Translations under genes and position numbers: made by a program
Notes under the pieces: model-generated
Database searches by the model: none
Told to the model about the DNA's origin: nothing
What the model saw: only the letters and a program-made list of their open reading frames with translations
Origin: Desulfosporosinus shakirovi
GTDB taxonomy: Bacteria; Bacillota; Desulfitobacteriia; Desulfitobacteriales; Desulfitobacteriaceae
Direction: 5' to 3'
Length of the DNA: 64,000 nt
Assembly (NCBI RefSeq): GCF_020595055.1
Contig: NZ_JAJDOO010000011.1
Span: forward strand, 62,001 to 126,000
Part shown: positions 36,471 to 45,805 of the stretch, one piece after another
Position numbering within the stretch: the first letter of the stretch is position 1
Layout of the letters: every line of letters starts with the position of its first letter

Positions 36471-36499
36471 GTCAATATCAAAATGATGAAATTTTTAAA

Positions 36500-36802
36500 T
36501 TAGTATTGATCGCGAGCTGGGCGATGGTGCTGATAGCACTCACGGCAGTATACTGGACGATCAGATGTAGGTTGGAAAGGAACCTGAGTTTCTACTCCGC
36601 AGTCCCCACAAACGACCGTAAACATTTCACGTGATCTTCCTTCTTGGGAATTACGGTTTTGTTTGCGAATGTTGCGGCATTCACGGCAACGCTGAGGCTC
36701 ATTTTCGAAACCTTTCTCAGCATAGAATTCTTGCTCCCCAACTGTAAAAATAAAAGTCACTCCGCAGTCTTTACATACTAGATCTTTGTCTTCAAAGGCC
36801 AT
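36500..36802 (-). CDS. Zinc-ribbon protein (CxxC-x17-CxxC type)
   Basis: A 100-aa protein starting at ATG 36802 (AAGGGGAA 8 nt upstream; the frame to 36898 lacks a ribosome site). It has two metal-binding units: VCKDCG...CRECRN in the N-terminal half and CGDC-x17-CREC at about 66-90. Proteins of this build are small, probably zinc-binding, widespread in Clostridia, and of unknown function. It follows comFC by about 65 bp in the same direction and is the last gene before a strong terminator. Assignment to the zinc-ribbon class is from cysteine spacing; the function is not known. Confidence 0.85.
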   Translation of the reverse strand: MAFEDKDLVCKDCGVTFIFTVGEQEFYAEKGFENEPQRCRECRNIRKQNRNSQEGRSREMFTVVCGDCGVETQVPFQPTSDRPVYCRECYQHHRPARDQY

Positions 36803-36866
36803 GAAAGATATTCCCCTTACGTAAAAAAATGTAATAGGCTGTGCCCATCCATTTATAATTATAACT

Positions 36867-37637
36867 CTAATCAGACAAAGGCACAAGTTTTTTTTCAAGG
36901 CCAGCGGCTAAGCACAAGCCATAAATTGCTCTTACTCCACTTTCCCTAAGAACCTCTGCAACCGCTTCGAATGTTGCCCCTGTTGTCGTTACGTCATCTA
37001 TAATCCATACGGTTCGACCTTGATAATACTCCGGTTGTCTCACAACAAATATCCCTTTTAGGTTATGAAGCCGTTCTTGACGGGATAGTAAAACTTGAGA
37101 CGCCCTTGGCTCGATCCGGTCGACACCTGGAAGAATCGGCAATCCTAATTCCCAGTGTAAAGCAGAGGCAATCACCTCCGCTTGATTAAAGCCTCGTTCT
37201 GCCAAGCGGGTTTTATACATCGGCACTGCAACCATACCATCTACGGCTGGAAGCTGGCTAATAGCCCAATCTGAAAAAGGTCGTGCTATCTCTCTAATAA
37301 GTCGTGGCTGGGCTTTAAATTTGACAGTTTTAATAAATTCCTTCAATTCTCCCGAATAATGACCCCAGGCAGTAACTTGATCCAGTTGTTTTGGTCCTCT
37401 GCCCGCGGCACAATCAAGGCAATATAACTTCTCCGACTGAACCAACTTTCCACACCTTCCGCAACGCCTTAAGTCGGAACGAAGATATTTAATCCTGCAA
37501 GTCATGCAAATTGGACCTTTTTCAGCACCACACAGTGCGCAATATTGTTTATCCGCGTACCAAAGTGCGCGACCGACCTTAGATACTTCCCTCCACAACT
37601 CCTTCAAGCCTTCAGCCTTCTTTCTCCAAGGGGTCAA
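36867..37637 (-). CDS. comFC: ComFC/GntX-like phosphoribosyltransferase family protein
   Basis: ComF family proteins have an N-terminal zinc ribbon (CALCGAEKGPICMTC; CGRCGKLVQSEKLYCLDC) and a C-terminal phosphoribosyltransferase-like domain with the PRPP-binding motif VWIIDDVTTTGAT. In naturally competent bacteria they act in DNA uptake; elsewhere the family has roles in DNA processing. It is 256 aa from TTG 37637, overlapping the comFA stop (37612) by 26 nt, a tight coupling of helicase and partner. The start is not strongly marked (AGGA 4 nt upstream), so a later in-frame TTG cannot be excluded. Whether this organism is competent is not told by this pair alone. Confidence 0.92.
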   Translation of the reverse strand: MTPWRKKAEGLKELWREVSKVGRALWYADKQYCALCGAEKGPICMTCRIKYLRSDLRRCGRCGKLVQSEKLYCLDCAAGRGPKQLDQVTAWGHYSGELKEFIKTVKFKAQPRLIREIARPFSDWAISQLPAVDGMVAVPMYKTRLAERGFNQAEVIASALHWELGLPILPGVDRIEPRASQVLLSRQERLHNLKGIFVVRQPEYYQGRTVWIIDDVTTTGATFEAVAEVLRESGVRAIYGLCLAAGLEKKLVPLSD

Positions 37638-39330
37638 TCAGTCCTAATTCCAGAGCACGTTTGTTTTGTTCCTCAATCCATTGCACTGCAGTCTTCATCG
37701 CTGGCGTGATCTGCTTTGCCAAAAACAGAACCCCTCCCCCAGGCCTTTCCCTGGTTCGTCCCACTCTTCCCGCCATTTGCACTAAAGCACGCTCATCAAA
37801 AATTGGATGGTCTGCCCCAAGAACCACTACTTGAATCCCAAGCAGAGTAATACCTCGCTCGAGGATAGTCGTACTTATAAAAATATCATATTTGCCCTGT
37901 TGCAAGTTCTTTATCTTCATATTGCGCCCCGGATCCGCACTATAACTCCCATCGACGCACCAACCCGGAAAACGTTGTTTAAAGGACTTGATCCATGGAT
38001 CAATCCAAGATATTTTGGGGACAAACACCAGCACAGCCCCCTGACCTCTTAATGATTCAATATCTTTAGCCCATAAACCTATACCCCTGTCAGCTTCTAG
38101 CGAATTTCCAACCCTTATCCAAATCGGAACAGGCAGAGGCTTTCGATGATGTCTTGCCGGAAGGCGAATGAGCGAAATTTCCCCTTTTCGAACAGCCTTT
38201 AATCCTTCATGAGAAGGAGTTGCCGTTAAGTAAAGTAATTTACCTCCTGGTCGCAAGGCTTGATTCAGCCCCCATTCCAATGCTCTGTTCCCATGATAAG
38301 GAAAGGCATCCATCTCATCCATGAAAATTACATCAAAACACCGCCAAAATCTTAAGACCTGGTGCGTAGTTGCCAGCACCAGCCCCCCCACTTGAAATTT
38401 AACTGTGGTGGTCCCAGTCAAAACTTGAATCGGATAATTTAAAAAGTCCCGTTGAAGCCTTGGCGCAATATCATGAATAACATCCTGACGAGGCGCAGCA
38501 AAAAGTACTGATTTCCCTTGTGCCAGTGCCCAAGCAGCTGTTGGAAAACATACTTCAGTTTTTCCTGCTCCACATGCTGCCCAGAGAAGCGCAACTTTTT
38601 CAGATGTGCCTTTGATAAACTCCGATACTTGATAACTTGCTAAACGTTGGGCCTCAGTCAAGTTCCAGTGAGGTTGAAATAAAACCACAGAAGGACCGTC
38701 CAAGATAGAGCGTTTGTCTCGATACAGCACATTCAACGAGTTACTCACACCTATGCTTTGACAACTTTGGCACGTCGCAGCCACTCCATAAAAACTGGGC
38801 CACTCTTCTAAATCCTGTTCTCCACAACGTTGACATTGCCAACCTCTTTTATTTTGTTTTACAGAAGGAACCCATTGCGCACATCCCTGCTCTACATTAT
38901 AATGAGCAAATTTTGTAATCACCTCATCCCTCAGTCCAAGCTCTCGAGCAAGTTCTCGCAGATCCCCTATTGAAAGTTGCCTGCCTCTGACAAGTTGATT
39001 AAAGGCTTTCCTTGCCTCATTCCCAATATCTGCACTAAGAACTAAGCGCTCTTCAGGCAAGGAAATAGCCTCAGGGATCTTCCTCCAAGTTAAATCCACG
39101 TCCCAACTAAATTCTTCGATAATCTTGGAGATACGGCTCTGAATTGCTTGAGGACTCTTTTTAAAATTAAGGGTATTCTTTTTTGTTAGGCGCTCTAGAA
39201 CCACTTGAATAATTGCTAACGGAAGAGGCTCACTGAGATAGCTGACTGCTCTCGAACCCCACTCAAGCCTTTCTTGAAACGGAAAAACACCAACCTCATA
39301 GTTATCGTTTAACGTAAGAAAAAAGAGCAC
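37612..39330 (-). CDS. comFA: ComFA-like ATP-dependent DNA helicase/translocase
   Basis: In competent bacteria ComFA uses ATP to pull single-stranded DNA into the cytoplasm. The 572-aa protein has a four-cysteine zinc module (CQRCGEQDLEEW...CQSC), a Walker A-like AACGAGKTEV, the DEMD-type Walker B (IFMDEMDAFP), TATPS (motif III), and helicase motif VI (VQMAGRVGRTRERPGG). An N-terminal region of about 180 residues precedes the zinc module. GTG 39330 has GAGAGGGG 5 nt upstream. It lies between a hypothetical gene and comFC. Confidence 0.93.
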   Translation of the reverse strand: MLFFLTLNDNYEVGVFPFQERLEWGSRAVSYLSEPLPLAIIQVVLERLTKKNTLNFKKSPQAIQSRISKIIEEFSWDVDLTWRKIPEAISLPEERLVLSADIGNEARKAFNQLVRGRQLSIGDLRELARELGLRDEVITKFAHYNVEQGCAQWVPSVKQNKRGWQCQRCGEQDLEEWPSFYGVAATCQSCQSIGVSNSLNVLYRDKRSILDGPSVVLFQPHWNLTEAQRLASYQVSEFIKGTSEKVALLWAACGAGKTEVCFPTAAWALAQGKSVLFAAPRQDVIHDIAPRLQRDFLNYPIQVLTGTTTVKFQVGGLVLATTHQVLRFWRCFDVIFMDEMDAFPYHGNRALEWGLNQALRPGGKLLYLTATPSHEGLKAVRKGEISLIRLPARHHRKPLPVPIWIRVGNSLEADRGIGLWAKDIESLRGQGAVLVFVPKISWIDPWIKSFKQRFPGWCVDGSYSADPGRNMKIKNLQQGKYDIFISTTILERGITLLGIQVVVLGADHPIFDERALVQMAGRVGRTRERPGGGVLFLAKQITPAMKTAVQWIEEQNKRALELGLIDPLEKEG

Positions 39331-39348
39331 CGAAACCCCTCTCCCTGT

Positions 39349-39744
39349 TCACACTGTGTGATCATTTCTTACATCCTGCTTATCACTAAGCGAGTAGCCG
39401 CTAATCTCCATTTCTGAGAACCGCCGCTGCAGACATGCTATGTATTTCTCATTTTGTTCTAGAAACAAATCCGAATTAATCTTAACTTCAATTGATAACG
39501 GGAGTTTATCGCTCTTTTGCAGATTAGGTAATGCCTTCTGAAGAAGCCAAAGTCGCTTCTCCATTTCTCCATTTTCAGAGCCTCCGTCGCAAACTAAGAA
39601 GACGCTTTGTGATTTATTGCTAAGCCCTTCCCTCCATGCACCAATAAAGTCCTGCCACTTATGAGGAATACTCCACTCATAGCGTGAATTCGCTGTCCAG
39701 CAATAAATAGCTGCAACTAACACAAGCCCCATTAAGAAAGTCAT
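39349..39744 (-). CDS. Hypothetical protein with single N-terminal membrane segment
   Basis: A 131-aa protein I do not recognise. It begins MTFLMGLVLVAAIYCWTANS, a single hydrophobic segment of about 17 residues that may be a signal anchor, followed by a soluble, mildly charged domain (KWQDFIGAWREGL; SIEVKINSDLFLEQNEKYI). Just 18 bp separates it from comFA and 15 bp from the O-antigen-ligase-like gene, so it belongs to the same transcript. It could be a membrane-bound accessory of either neighbour. Its length and base use are like its neighbours. Confidence 0.7.
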   Translation of the reverse strand: MTFLMGLVLVAAIYCWTANSRYEWSIPHKWQDFIGAWREGLSNKSQSVFLVCDGGSENGEMEKRLWLLQKALPNLQKSDKLPLSIEVKINSDLFLEQNEKYIACLQRRFSEMEISGYSLSDKQDVRNDHTV

Positions 39745-39759
39745 ATTTTCTCCCCCTGC

Positions 39760-41595
39760 TTACAACTTATGTTGTGGCAGAAGTTGTGTGAGTTGTCTTT
39801 GGCGAGCATAGTCTGCAAGGAGCTTAATATGTTGGGATGGCCGAAAGTTCTTGTGCCCTTGCCAAAGCTTTAAATCCAAATCATTAAGGTCATCTGCCCT
39901 TTCTTCAATAGTTTCAGGCACTTCCTCAACCCACTGATAAAGGAGCATAGTCATTTCCGGTTGTGCTTGTCGATTTACCTCGGCCGCATCCCAAACAACC
40001 GACTGCGCCCATTCATAGGCTTCTAACTCAAATGGTTGCCATAAAAGAACTTCTTTCACAGTCTCTAATCCAAAATCCAGGTTCCCCTGTCTAAGCAAAT
40101 GCTCTGCCAACTCTTGACGCACCTTAACTTGGGTCTGATCCCGCTTCAAACTCTTACCCCATAGTTCAACACTTTTTTCAGGGTCCAGCTCCCTGTATTG
40201 GACAGCCTGCGCATTCCAAATTTGCTCTCTCTCTATCATTTTTGGATTCAAGAGGGCGCTCCCACAAATCAAACAGAAGATAAAACTTAAACCCAACATT
40301 CCCATGTTACTCAGCATGGGAAGTAATTTATTTTGTTTTGAAAAGATCGTTCCAGAATAATCACGCCGTTTACGAAGAATGCCAAAAAGCAACCAAAACA
40401 AAATCCCTAAGGCCCCAAAAGAAAAGTCTGCGTCCACTAAACTATGCAGTGCTAAAAAGACCAGGGCACTTGACACCTTAAGTTGTGCTTTTGATTCTTC
40501 CAATTCAACCATTGAACTGATATGTTGTTTATTCCTTCCCCAAATCTTCCAAGCCTTAGCTAACGAAAAACTTCCCCAAATCCCCACACTCACAATTCCG
40601 AGAAATCCCTGATTCAACAAGATATGAATAAAACTCGAATGAGGGTCTGCTGTCCAATATGGAAAGTGTTGAACTGCAGGAAAAGCCAACCACCCTCCTG
40701 CCTGAGGAACCCCCCCTGAATTCCAAGCTAAACTAATCCCATCTTGAAAATAAACTATTCTTTCCTGCCAACTTGAAGAAGAAAAACCCCAAGCGGTTAG
40801 GTTCTCCCATGCTGACTTATAATAGAGAGGTATGAGGATTGTTCCTGCAATTCCCAGCATAGCCCCTAATAGTCCTCTTAGATATCTACTTATCATCTTT
40901 GGCCGCCAGTGAAATCTCTGACGTATGGATAGGCTGGGGCTGTTTTTTTGTAAGTTAACCCTTAAAAAAATCTGTTGAACTCCGAGAACTATAAGAAATA
41001 ATCCCACACCAGCACGTGAACCAGTCCCCACTAGAGAAACAGCCAGAAAGATTAAAACTAGCTTTCTTTGTGGATAAAGTAAGAGTGCAGCTCCTAAAAA
41101 TGCTGCAGCAGCATTAGGGTAACCAAAGACAGAACTCAATCTCCCCCCCACTTTACCGATCCAAGGCAACCAACCAATGACAGCAATTGCAATGGCTATC
41201 CATTCAATATATTGTAGCAAATACCTTTTGGATTTTTCATCAGAAGAAATTCGAATCCCCAACCGATAGACGAACCAAAAGACTCCCCAACGTAAGGCTT
41301 CAAGCAATCCATCTATATATTTAATAGGATGAAGAAGTCCTAATAAGGAAAAGGCCAAAAATCCCAAAAGCAGGAAATCTGTTAGACCTAAGCCGAAATA
41401 CTCCTCAGTCATAAAAATAGATCTTTTGTATAAAAAAGAAGACATGATATAGGCAGAAAGAAGAAATCCAAACAAAAGCCATTCTTTAGGATAAAAGAGA
41501 CCGTGGATAAAAACACTTAATCCTAAAAAAAGAGCTAGGAAGCCTACTGTGTTGCTCCTAGCTCTGCTGTCTTGTTGTAATGTTGCACCAATCAC
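39760..41595 (-). CDS. O-antigen ligase/polymerase-like membrane protein
   Basis: A 611-aa integral membrane protein with about ten to twelve hydrophobic helices ([48 protein letters not shown]) and the Wzy_C/O-antigen-ligase type loop ([20 protein letters not shown]). A soluble tail of about 150 residues at the end ([39 protein letters not shown]) resembles helical repeats. Such proteins polymerise or transfer surface polysaccharide at the outer face of the membrane. The ATG at 41595 overlaps the fabZ stop (41592), so it is coupled to fabZ, an unusual partnership. Confidence 0.85.
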   Translation of the reverse strand: MIGATLQQDSRARSNTVGFLALFLGLSVFIHGLFYPKEWLLFGFLLSAYIMSSFLYKRSIFMTEEYFGLGLTDFLLLGFLAFSLLGLLHPIKYIDGLLEALRWGVFWFVYRLGIRISSDEKSKRYLLQYIEWIAIAIAVIGWLPWIGKVGGRLSSVFGYPNAAAAFLGAALLLYPQRKLVLIFLAVSLVGTGSRAGVGLFLIVLGVQQIFLRVNLQKNSPSLSIRQRFHWRPKMISRYLRGLLGAMLGIAGTILIPLYYKSAWENLTAWGFSSSSWQERIVYFQDGISLAWNSGGVPQAGGWLAFPAVQHFPYWTADPHSSFIHILLNQGFLGIVSVGIWGSFSLAKAWKIWGRNKQHISSMVELEESKAQLKVSSALVFLALHSLVDADFSFGALGILFWLLFGILRKRRDYSGTIFSKQNKLLPMLSNMGMLGLSFIFCLICGSALLNPKMIEREQIWNAQAVQYRELDPEKSVELWGKSLKRDQTQVKVRQELAEHLLRQGNLDFGLETVKEVLLWQPFELEAYEWAQSVVWDAAEVNRQAQPEMTMLLYQWVEEVPETIEERADDLNDLDLKLWQGHKNFRPSQHIKLLADYARQRQLTQLLPQHKL

Positions 41596-42032
41596 TGGGC
41601 CGGATTCTTCTTCTCTAGGAAGAATTTAAGGGTTCCCTCTGCCGCCAGTGCATCTCCGACATAGGCGACACCTCTGGCAACTCCATAAGTCTTGCGCAAC
41701 TTCACCAGCTCCACCTCTAAACGAAGCTGATCCCCCGGAATAACCTGCCTCTTAAACTTAACAGCATCTAAGCCTGCAAATAAACCTAAGCAACCTTCAT
41801 ATTCAGGCTTCTTAAGAATTGCAACGGTACCGACTTGAGCAAGTGCTTCAATAATCAGCACTCCCGGCATGATGGGGTGCCCTGGAAAATGGCCCTGAAA
41901 GAAGGAATCATTTATTGTAACGTTCTTAATTCCCACCGCCCTTTTTCCTTCTTCAAGTTCTATGATACGATCTACCAGAAGGAAGGGGTAACGATGTGGA
42001 ATGATCTTCTGGATTTCTTGGCTTTCTAACAC
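41592..42032 (-). CDS. fabZ: 3-hydroxyacyl-ACP dehydratase
   Basis: FabZ dehydrates 3-hydroxyacyl-ACP in fatty-acid synthesis. The 146-aa hot-dog protein has [13 protein letters not shown], the catalytic His48 in [20 protein letters not shown] with Glu62, and [20 protein letters not shown]. It is the first gene of the run ending in the zinc-ribbon gene and lies outside the usual fab cluster. Its promoter must be in the 323-bp divergent spacer shared with the glycosyltransferase on the plus strand. Confidence 0.96.
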   Translation of the reverse strand: MLESQEIQKIIPHRYPFLLVDRIIELEEGKRAVGIKNVTINDSFFQGHFPGHPIMPGVLIIEALAQVGTVAILKKPEYEGCLGLFAGLDAVKFKRQVIPGDQLRLEVELVKLRKTYGVARGVAYVGDALAAEGTLKFFLEKKNPAQ

Positions 42033-42355
42033 TGAAATTCCTCCTTATTAATCGTGGTTAGTGGCACGCATTTCGAACTGCAAATATCCTATTACCAACA
42101 CGAGTATGGCAGATATTAACCACTTTGTCTAATGATATGTCATACTGGGTACAAGCTTCAGCTCAGTTCTCGACTTGCATTCGAATCGCATTCACAGGAG
42201 TACGAATTGTGACGAACTGAGAATATCAAACTGCGAGCTGAGAGTATCACTTGCAGATGTGAACCAATATGTCTTATGATTAAGTATTATAAAGACATAT
42301 AACTGCATGCAAACAGTATAACCAAGTTTAGGTCTGAAGGGAAGATGGCAGGGGT
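42033..42355. other. 323-bp divergent spacer between fabZ and a glycosyltransferase
   Basis: The spacer contains CTCAGTTC (42162-42169) and GAACTGAG (42214-42221) as an inverted pair, plus direct partial repeats GAACTGAGAATATCAAACTG and GAGCTGAGAGTATCACTTGC. It also has AT-rich promoter-like DNA. No gene. Confidence 0.5.
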
Positions 42356-43477
42356 ATGAAAAAAAAATACAAGATTCTACATATTATTGGTGGCGGTGAA
42401 ATCGGAGGAGCCGAGCAACATGTGTTATCCCTGCTCAAGGAAATTGACCGGACTCACTTTGATCCTCATCTTGTCTGCCTGACCAAAGGTCCTTTCGCTG
42501 ACCTAGCCATAGAAAATAAGATTCCCGCCACTACATTCCCTATGCGCTTCCCCCTTGATCTTACTCCCCTGCCCACTCTTATTAACTGGTCACGAAAACA
42601 TGCGATCAGCGTCATTCACACCCATGGTTCTCGGGCCAATCTTTTGGGGCGTCTAAGTGCCAGATGGTTAGGCATCCCTACCTTAACCACTGTCCACAGC
42701 TCCCTTGCCCACGATTATCTCTCTCCCTTATCTGCCCTAATAGCTCTAAACCTTGACCGTCTGACCCTGCCTCTAACCTCGGGAATTATTACTGTATCCG
42801 AATATTTAGCACGAGAAGTTACGTTAAGAGGTGGTCGAAATATAAAAACCATATATAATGGCTATTCCTCCATTTCCTTTGACGTACCTTCAACTACTCG
42901 CTATTATTTTCGCAAAAAGTGGGGCATCCCAATGGATGCTCTTGTTGTTGGAACGATCGGCCGGCTCCATCCTGCTAAAGGGCAGATCAATTTAATCAAA
43001 GCCGCAACACAACTTCACTTGAGCTTCCCAAATCTCCACCTCTTGCTTATAGGAGATGGTCCTCTTCGCCAAAACCTAACTGAAGAACTTCAAAGAAGCG
43101 CTATTCCTCATACAGTCACCGGCTACCTGCCCCAAGCGTATGAAGCTCTTCAGGCAATGGACCTTTTTGTCTTACCTTCAATCAGTGAAGGTATGGGGCT
43201 GGTTCTCCTCGAAGCAATGCAGGCTGGAATTCCGATTGTTGCAAGTGCAGTCGGAGGAATTTCAGAAGTCATTCACAATGGGAAAGAAGGGCTGCTTGTT
43301 CCTCCTGGAGATGTTGCAGCGTTAACCACCGCTTGTTCTTCTATTCTAGATAATCATACCTTAGTCCAGTCCCTGGTTCGAGCGGGCCAGAAGCGCTGGC
43401 CTATGTTTTCCATTGATAGTATGATCAGAGAAACTGAACAGGTATACAATCGCTTACTGGAACGAGCCGTTAAGTAA
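42356..43477 (+). CDS. Glycosyltransferase family 4 protein
   Basis: A 373-aa GT-B fold transferase with an N-terminal acceptor domain (ILHIIGGGEIGGAEQHVLSLL) and a C-terminal donor domain (GTIGRLHPAKGQINLIKAA; PSISEGMGLVLLEAMQAGI with the EX7E motif). It probably adds a sugar to a lipid-linked or cell-surface polysaccharide. It is on the plus strand, transcribed away from fabZ and toward the TagA-like gene, and ends in a convergent bidirectional hairpin. ATG 42356 has AGGGGT adjacent, an unusually close ribosome site. Confidence 0.92.
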   Translation: MKKKYKILHIIGGGEIGGAEQHVLSLLKEIDRTHFDPHLVCLTKGPFADLAIENKIPATTFPMRFPLDLTPLPTLINWSRKHAISVIHTHGSRANLLGRLSARWLGIPTLTTVHSSLAHDYLSPLSALIALNLDRLTLPLTSGIITVSEYLAREVTLRGGRNIKTIYNGYSSISFDVPSTTRYYFRKKWGIPMDALVVGTIGRLHPAKGQINLIKAATQLHLSFPNLHLLLIGDGPLRQNLTEELQRSAIPHTVTGYLPQAYEALQAMDLFVLPSISEGMGLVLLEAMQAGIPIVASAVGGISEVIHNGKEGLLVPPGDVAALTTACSSILDNHTLVQSLVRAGQKRWPMFSIDSMIRETEQVYNRLLERAVK

Positions 43478-43521
43478 TATCAAATTACACATCCAGTAAA
43501 GTAATGAAACATTTACGAGAC

Positions 43522-43567
43522 AGAAGAATCAAAGGTTGAGCAAATACGCTCAACCTTTGATTCTTCT
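43522..43567. terminator. Bidirectional terminator between convergent genes
   Basis: A 20-bp perfect stem, AGAAGAATCAAAGGTTGAGC (43522-43541) and GCTCAACCTTTGATTCTTCT (43548-43567), loop AAATAC. It lies 44 bp after the glycosyltransferase stop and before the convergent TagA-like gene. Confidence 0.85.
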
Positions 43568-43716
43568 ATTACCGTTTTTAGCGACCATCAAGATTGCTCT
43601 AAGAAATCCTCTCGAACTTCCGAGTCCTCTTTCAAACGCTGCCAAGAACATAGTTTTTCCCATTCTGGCATTTTCTTTCTTCCTTCTAATCTCTTATACG
43701 AAACAAATTTTCTCTA

Positions 43717-44442
43717 TTAGGGGGTCATATTAGAAAACCTCTGCCAAAGCACCTTCATTACAAAACGAGGCAACACACTTTGACGTTTCCAACGCCAAGG
43801 CTCTTTCCACAAACGATAGAGCCATTCCAATTGAAACTCTTGAACGCGCTTTGGCGCTCGAACAACATTACCCGCAAGCGCGTCAAAACTACCGCCGACC
43901 CCTATACTCACTGTTGCCAAATCTCGATGCTCCGCAATCCAATATTCCTGACGGGGAGCACCCAGTCCGACAAGAAGAATATCCGGACGAAAGCCTCGGA
44001 TGCTTTCTATTACTTCAGTTTCTTCCTCCGTGCTCAAGTAGCCGTGAGAATCCTCCCAAGCTATTCCTGAATATTTCTGGGCAACCTGGATTCCTGCCTC
44101 CCGAGCTACGCCTGGTTTCCCTCCTAGAAAGAAAATTCGCCATTTATTCTGGTCAGCCACAGGAAATAGAGCCTGGATTAAATCTATTCCGGTCACTCGC
44201 TCCTGAACCGGAGTTCTTAACCGCTGAGAAGCCCAAACAACACCGATCCCATCTGCAGTTACTATATCTGCAGAATTAATCAGGCTCCTAAGTTGCTGAT
44301 CTTGGCCAGATGCATAGATCATTTCAGGATTAGCTGTAACTACACGCATCTTTACCCTGTCATCTACAGCCTTCCGAATCTCTTCAACAGTTTCTTGCAT
44401 AGAATATGTATTTACGCTGATCCCAAGAATGTCGACCCTCAT
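43717..44442 (-). CDS. WecG/TagA/CpsF family glycosyltransferase
   Basis: Members of this GT26 family transfer ManNAc (TagA, teichoic acid) or similar sugars to lipid-linked GlcNAc. The 241-aa protein begins MRVDILGISVNTYSMQE and includes ADGIGVVWAS, FFLGGKPGVAREAG, and RPDILLVGLGAPRQEYWI. ATG 44442 has AAAGGAA 10 nt upstream; the frame to 44541 lacks one. Together with the UDP-GlcNAc 2-epimerase at 58089 it could supply and use ManNAc for a teichoic-acid-like polymer. It sits downstream of mbl with 161 bp between. Confidence 0.9.
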   Translation of the reverse strand: MRVDILGISVNTYSMQETVEEIRKAVDDRVKMRVVTANPEMIYASGQDQQLRSLINSADIVTADGIGVVWASQRLRTPVQERVTGIDLIQALFPVADQNKWRIFFLGGKPGVAREAGIQVAQKYSGIAWEDSHGYLSTEEETEVIESIRGFRPDILLVGLGAPRQEYWIAEHRDLATVSIGVGGSFDALAGNVVRAPKRVQEFQLEWLYRLWKEPWRWKRQSVLPRFVMKVLWQRFSNMTP

Positions 44443-44603
44443 GAAAAATCTATTCCTTTCGGATAAATGAAATGGAATTAATGATAAAGCCCAAGGAAAG
44501 AGAGCCCCTATCCGAAAAGACTCTGATTTCGGATCGACCACCTATCCTCGGACAATTTTGTTTGTTAATAGTTTTTAATTCTCTAAAATCATGTTCTCTA
44601 AGA

Positions 44604-45599
44604 CTAATACTTTCCTGTCAATACTTTACCCGTACCTAAGGCCACACAAGAAATAGGATCCTCAGCTAAGCTAACCGGCAAGCCGGTTTCACGGGACAGA
44701 CGGGTGTCAAAGCCATACATCATAGCTCCCCCGCCCGTCATAATTATTCCTTTGTCGAGGATATCAGAGGATAATTCGGGGGGAGTGCGTTCTAAGACTT
44801 CTTTAACCCCAGCGACAATTGCATCGATAGATTCCTCAAGTGCAACGAAACACTCTTGAGAATTTACATTAATAGTTTTAGGCAACCCCGTAATCAAATC
44901 GCGTCCACGCACATCAATATACGCAGACGGTCTGCCCTCTGAAACAGCTGAACCAACAGCGATCTTGATTTCTTCGGCAGTACGTTCTCCAATCATAAGA
45001 TTATGCTCCCGTCGGATATACCGACTAATAGCTTCATCGAACTTATCCCCGCCGACTCGAAGGCTTCGTTTGGCCACTATTCCATTAAGTGATAGAACTG
45101 CGATATCCGTAGTTCCTCCACCTATATCTACTACCATACTGCCTGTTGGTCCGGAAATATCCAACCCAGCCCCCAACGCCGCTGCATATGGCTCTTCAAC
45201 CACTTTCACATCCTTAGCTCCGGCCTGGTAGGCTGCTTGCTTAACGGCCCTTTGTTCCACTTCTGTAACTCCTGAGGGAATGCAAACGACAACTCGAGTT
45301 TTAAAGAATGGCCATCTCTTGGCTCCTGCTTTCTCCAGGAAATATTTCAGCATAAGCTCCGTGGTCTGATAATCTGCGATCACTCCATCACGCATTGGAC
45401 GTACAGCAACAATATTTCCCGGTGTACGTCCAATCATTAACCTGGCTTCTTCCCCAACTGCAATTCGTTTATTTGTGTTTCTGTCGATGGCAATAACAGA
45501 AGGCTCATGCAGGACAATCCCTTTTCCTTTAGCATAGACCAAAACACTCGCTGTCCCTAAATCTATTCCCAAATCTATTCCAAAATCAATTCCAAACAT
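44604..45599 (-). CDS. mbl: Rod-shape determining protein, MreB/Mbl family
   Basis: Actin-like protein that guides cell-wall synthesis along the cell length. The 331-aa protein starts at ATG 45599 (AAAGGGG 11 nt upstream). It contains the phosphate-1 motif GIDLGTASVLVYAKGKG, the phosphate-2 region VDIGGGTTDIAVLSL, and the adenosine motif GIIMTGGGAMMYG. Its position directly after spoIIID matches Mbl in Bacillus. The extreme N-terminus carries a triplicated 12-bp unit giving FGIDFGIDLGIDLG, longer than the usual MFG-DLGIDLGT start. Confidence 0.94.
   Translation of the reverse strand: MFGIDFGIDLGIDLGTASVLVYAKGKGIVLHEPSVIAIDRNTNKRIAVGEEARLMIGRTPGNIVAVRPMRDGVIADYQTTELMLKYFLEKAGAKRWPFFKTRVVVCIPSGVTEVEQRAVKQAAYQAGAKDVKVVEEPYAAALGAGLDISGPTGSMVVDIGGGTTDIAVLSLNGIVAKRSLRVGGDKFDEAISRYIRREHNLMIGERTAEEIKIAVGSAVSEGRPSAYIDVRGRDLITGLPKTINVNSQECFVALEESIDAIVAGVKEVLERTPPELSSDILDKGIIMTGGGAMMYGFDTRLSRETGLPVSLAEDPISCVALGTGKVLTGKY
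45561..45596. repeat. 12-bp triplication at the start of mbl
   Basis: On the coding strand TTTGGAATTGAT, TTTGGAATAGAT and TTGGGAATAGAT follow each other without gaps immediately after ATG, encoding FGID, FGID and LGID. A fourth, diverged start (TTAGGGAC) continues the normal protein. Confidence 0.85.
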
Positions 45600-45805
45600 T
45601 ATCGGAGATACCCCTTTCGTTAAGCAATAGCTTGTCCATCTAAATAATACTATAAACAAATAGCATAATCTCCCTCTCGGGAGATTCGCTACTTATAATC
45701 TTGTATTGAATTCATTCGCGATAAAATCGCTAATCCCTTTTGATATCCAAGTTTTTTTTCAAATTACCTTAAAGTTCACCCTTCTTCAACTAAAAATACC
45801 CATAT

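Larger units (their letters stand above)
36055..36499. other. 445-bp spacer upstream of the family-5 binding protein
   Basis: Contains the terminator of the zinc-ribbon gene at 36438-36470, a cluster of DnaA-box-like 9-mers at 36317-36377, and AT-rich DNA that must hold the promoter of the binding-protein gene. No gene was recognised. Confidence 0.65.
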
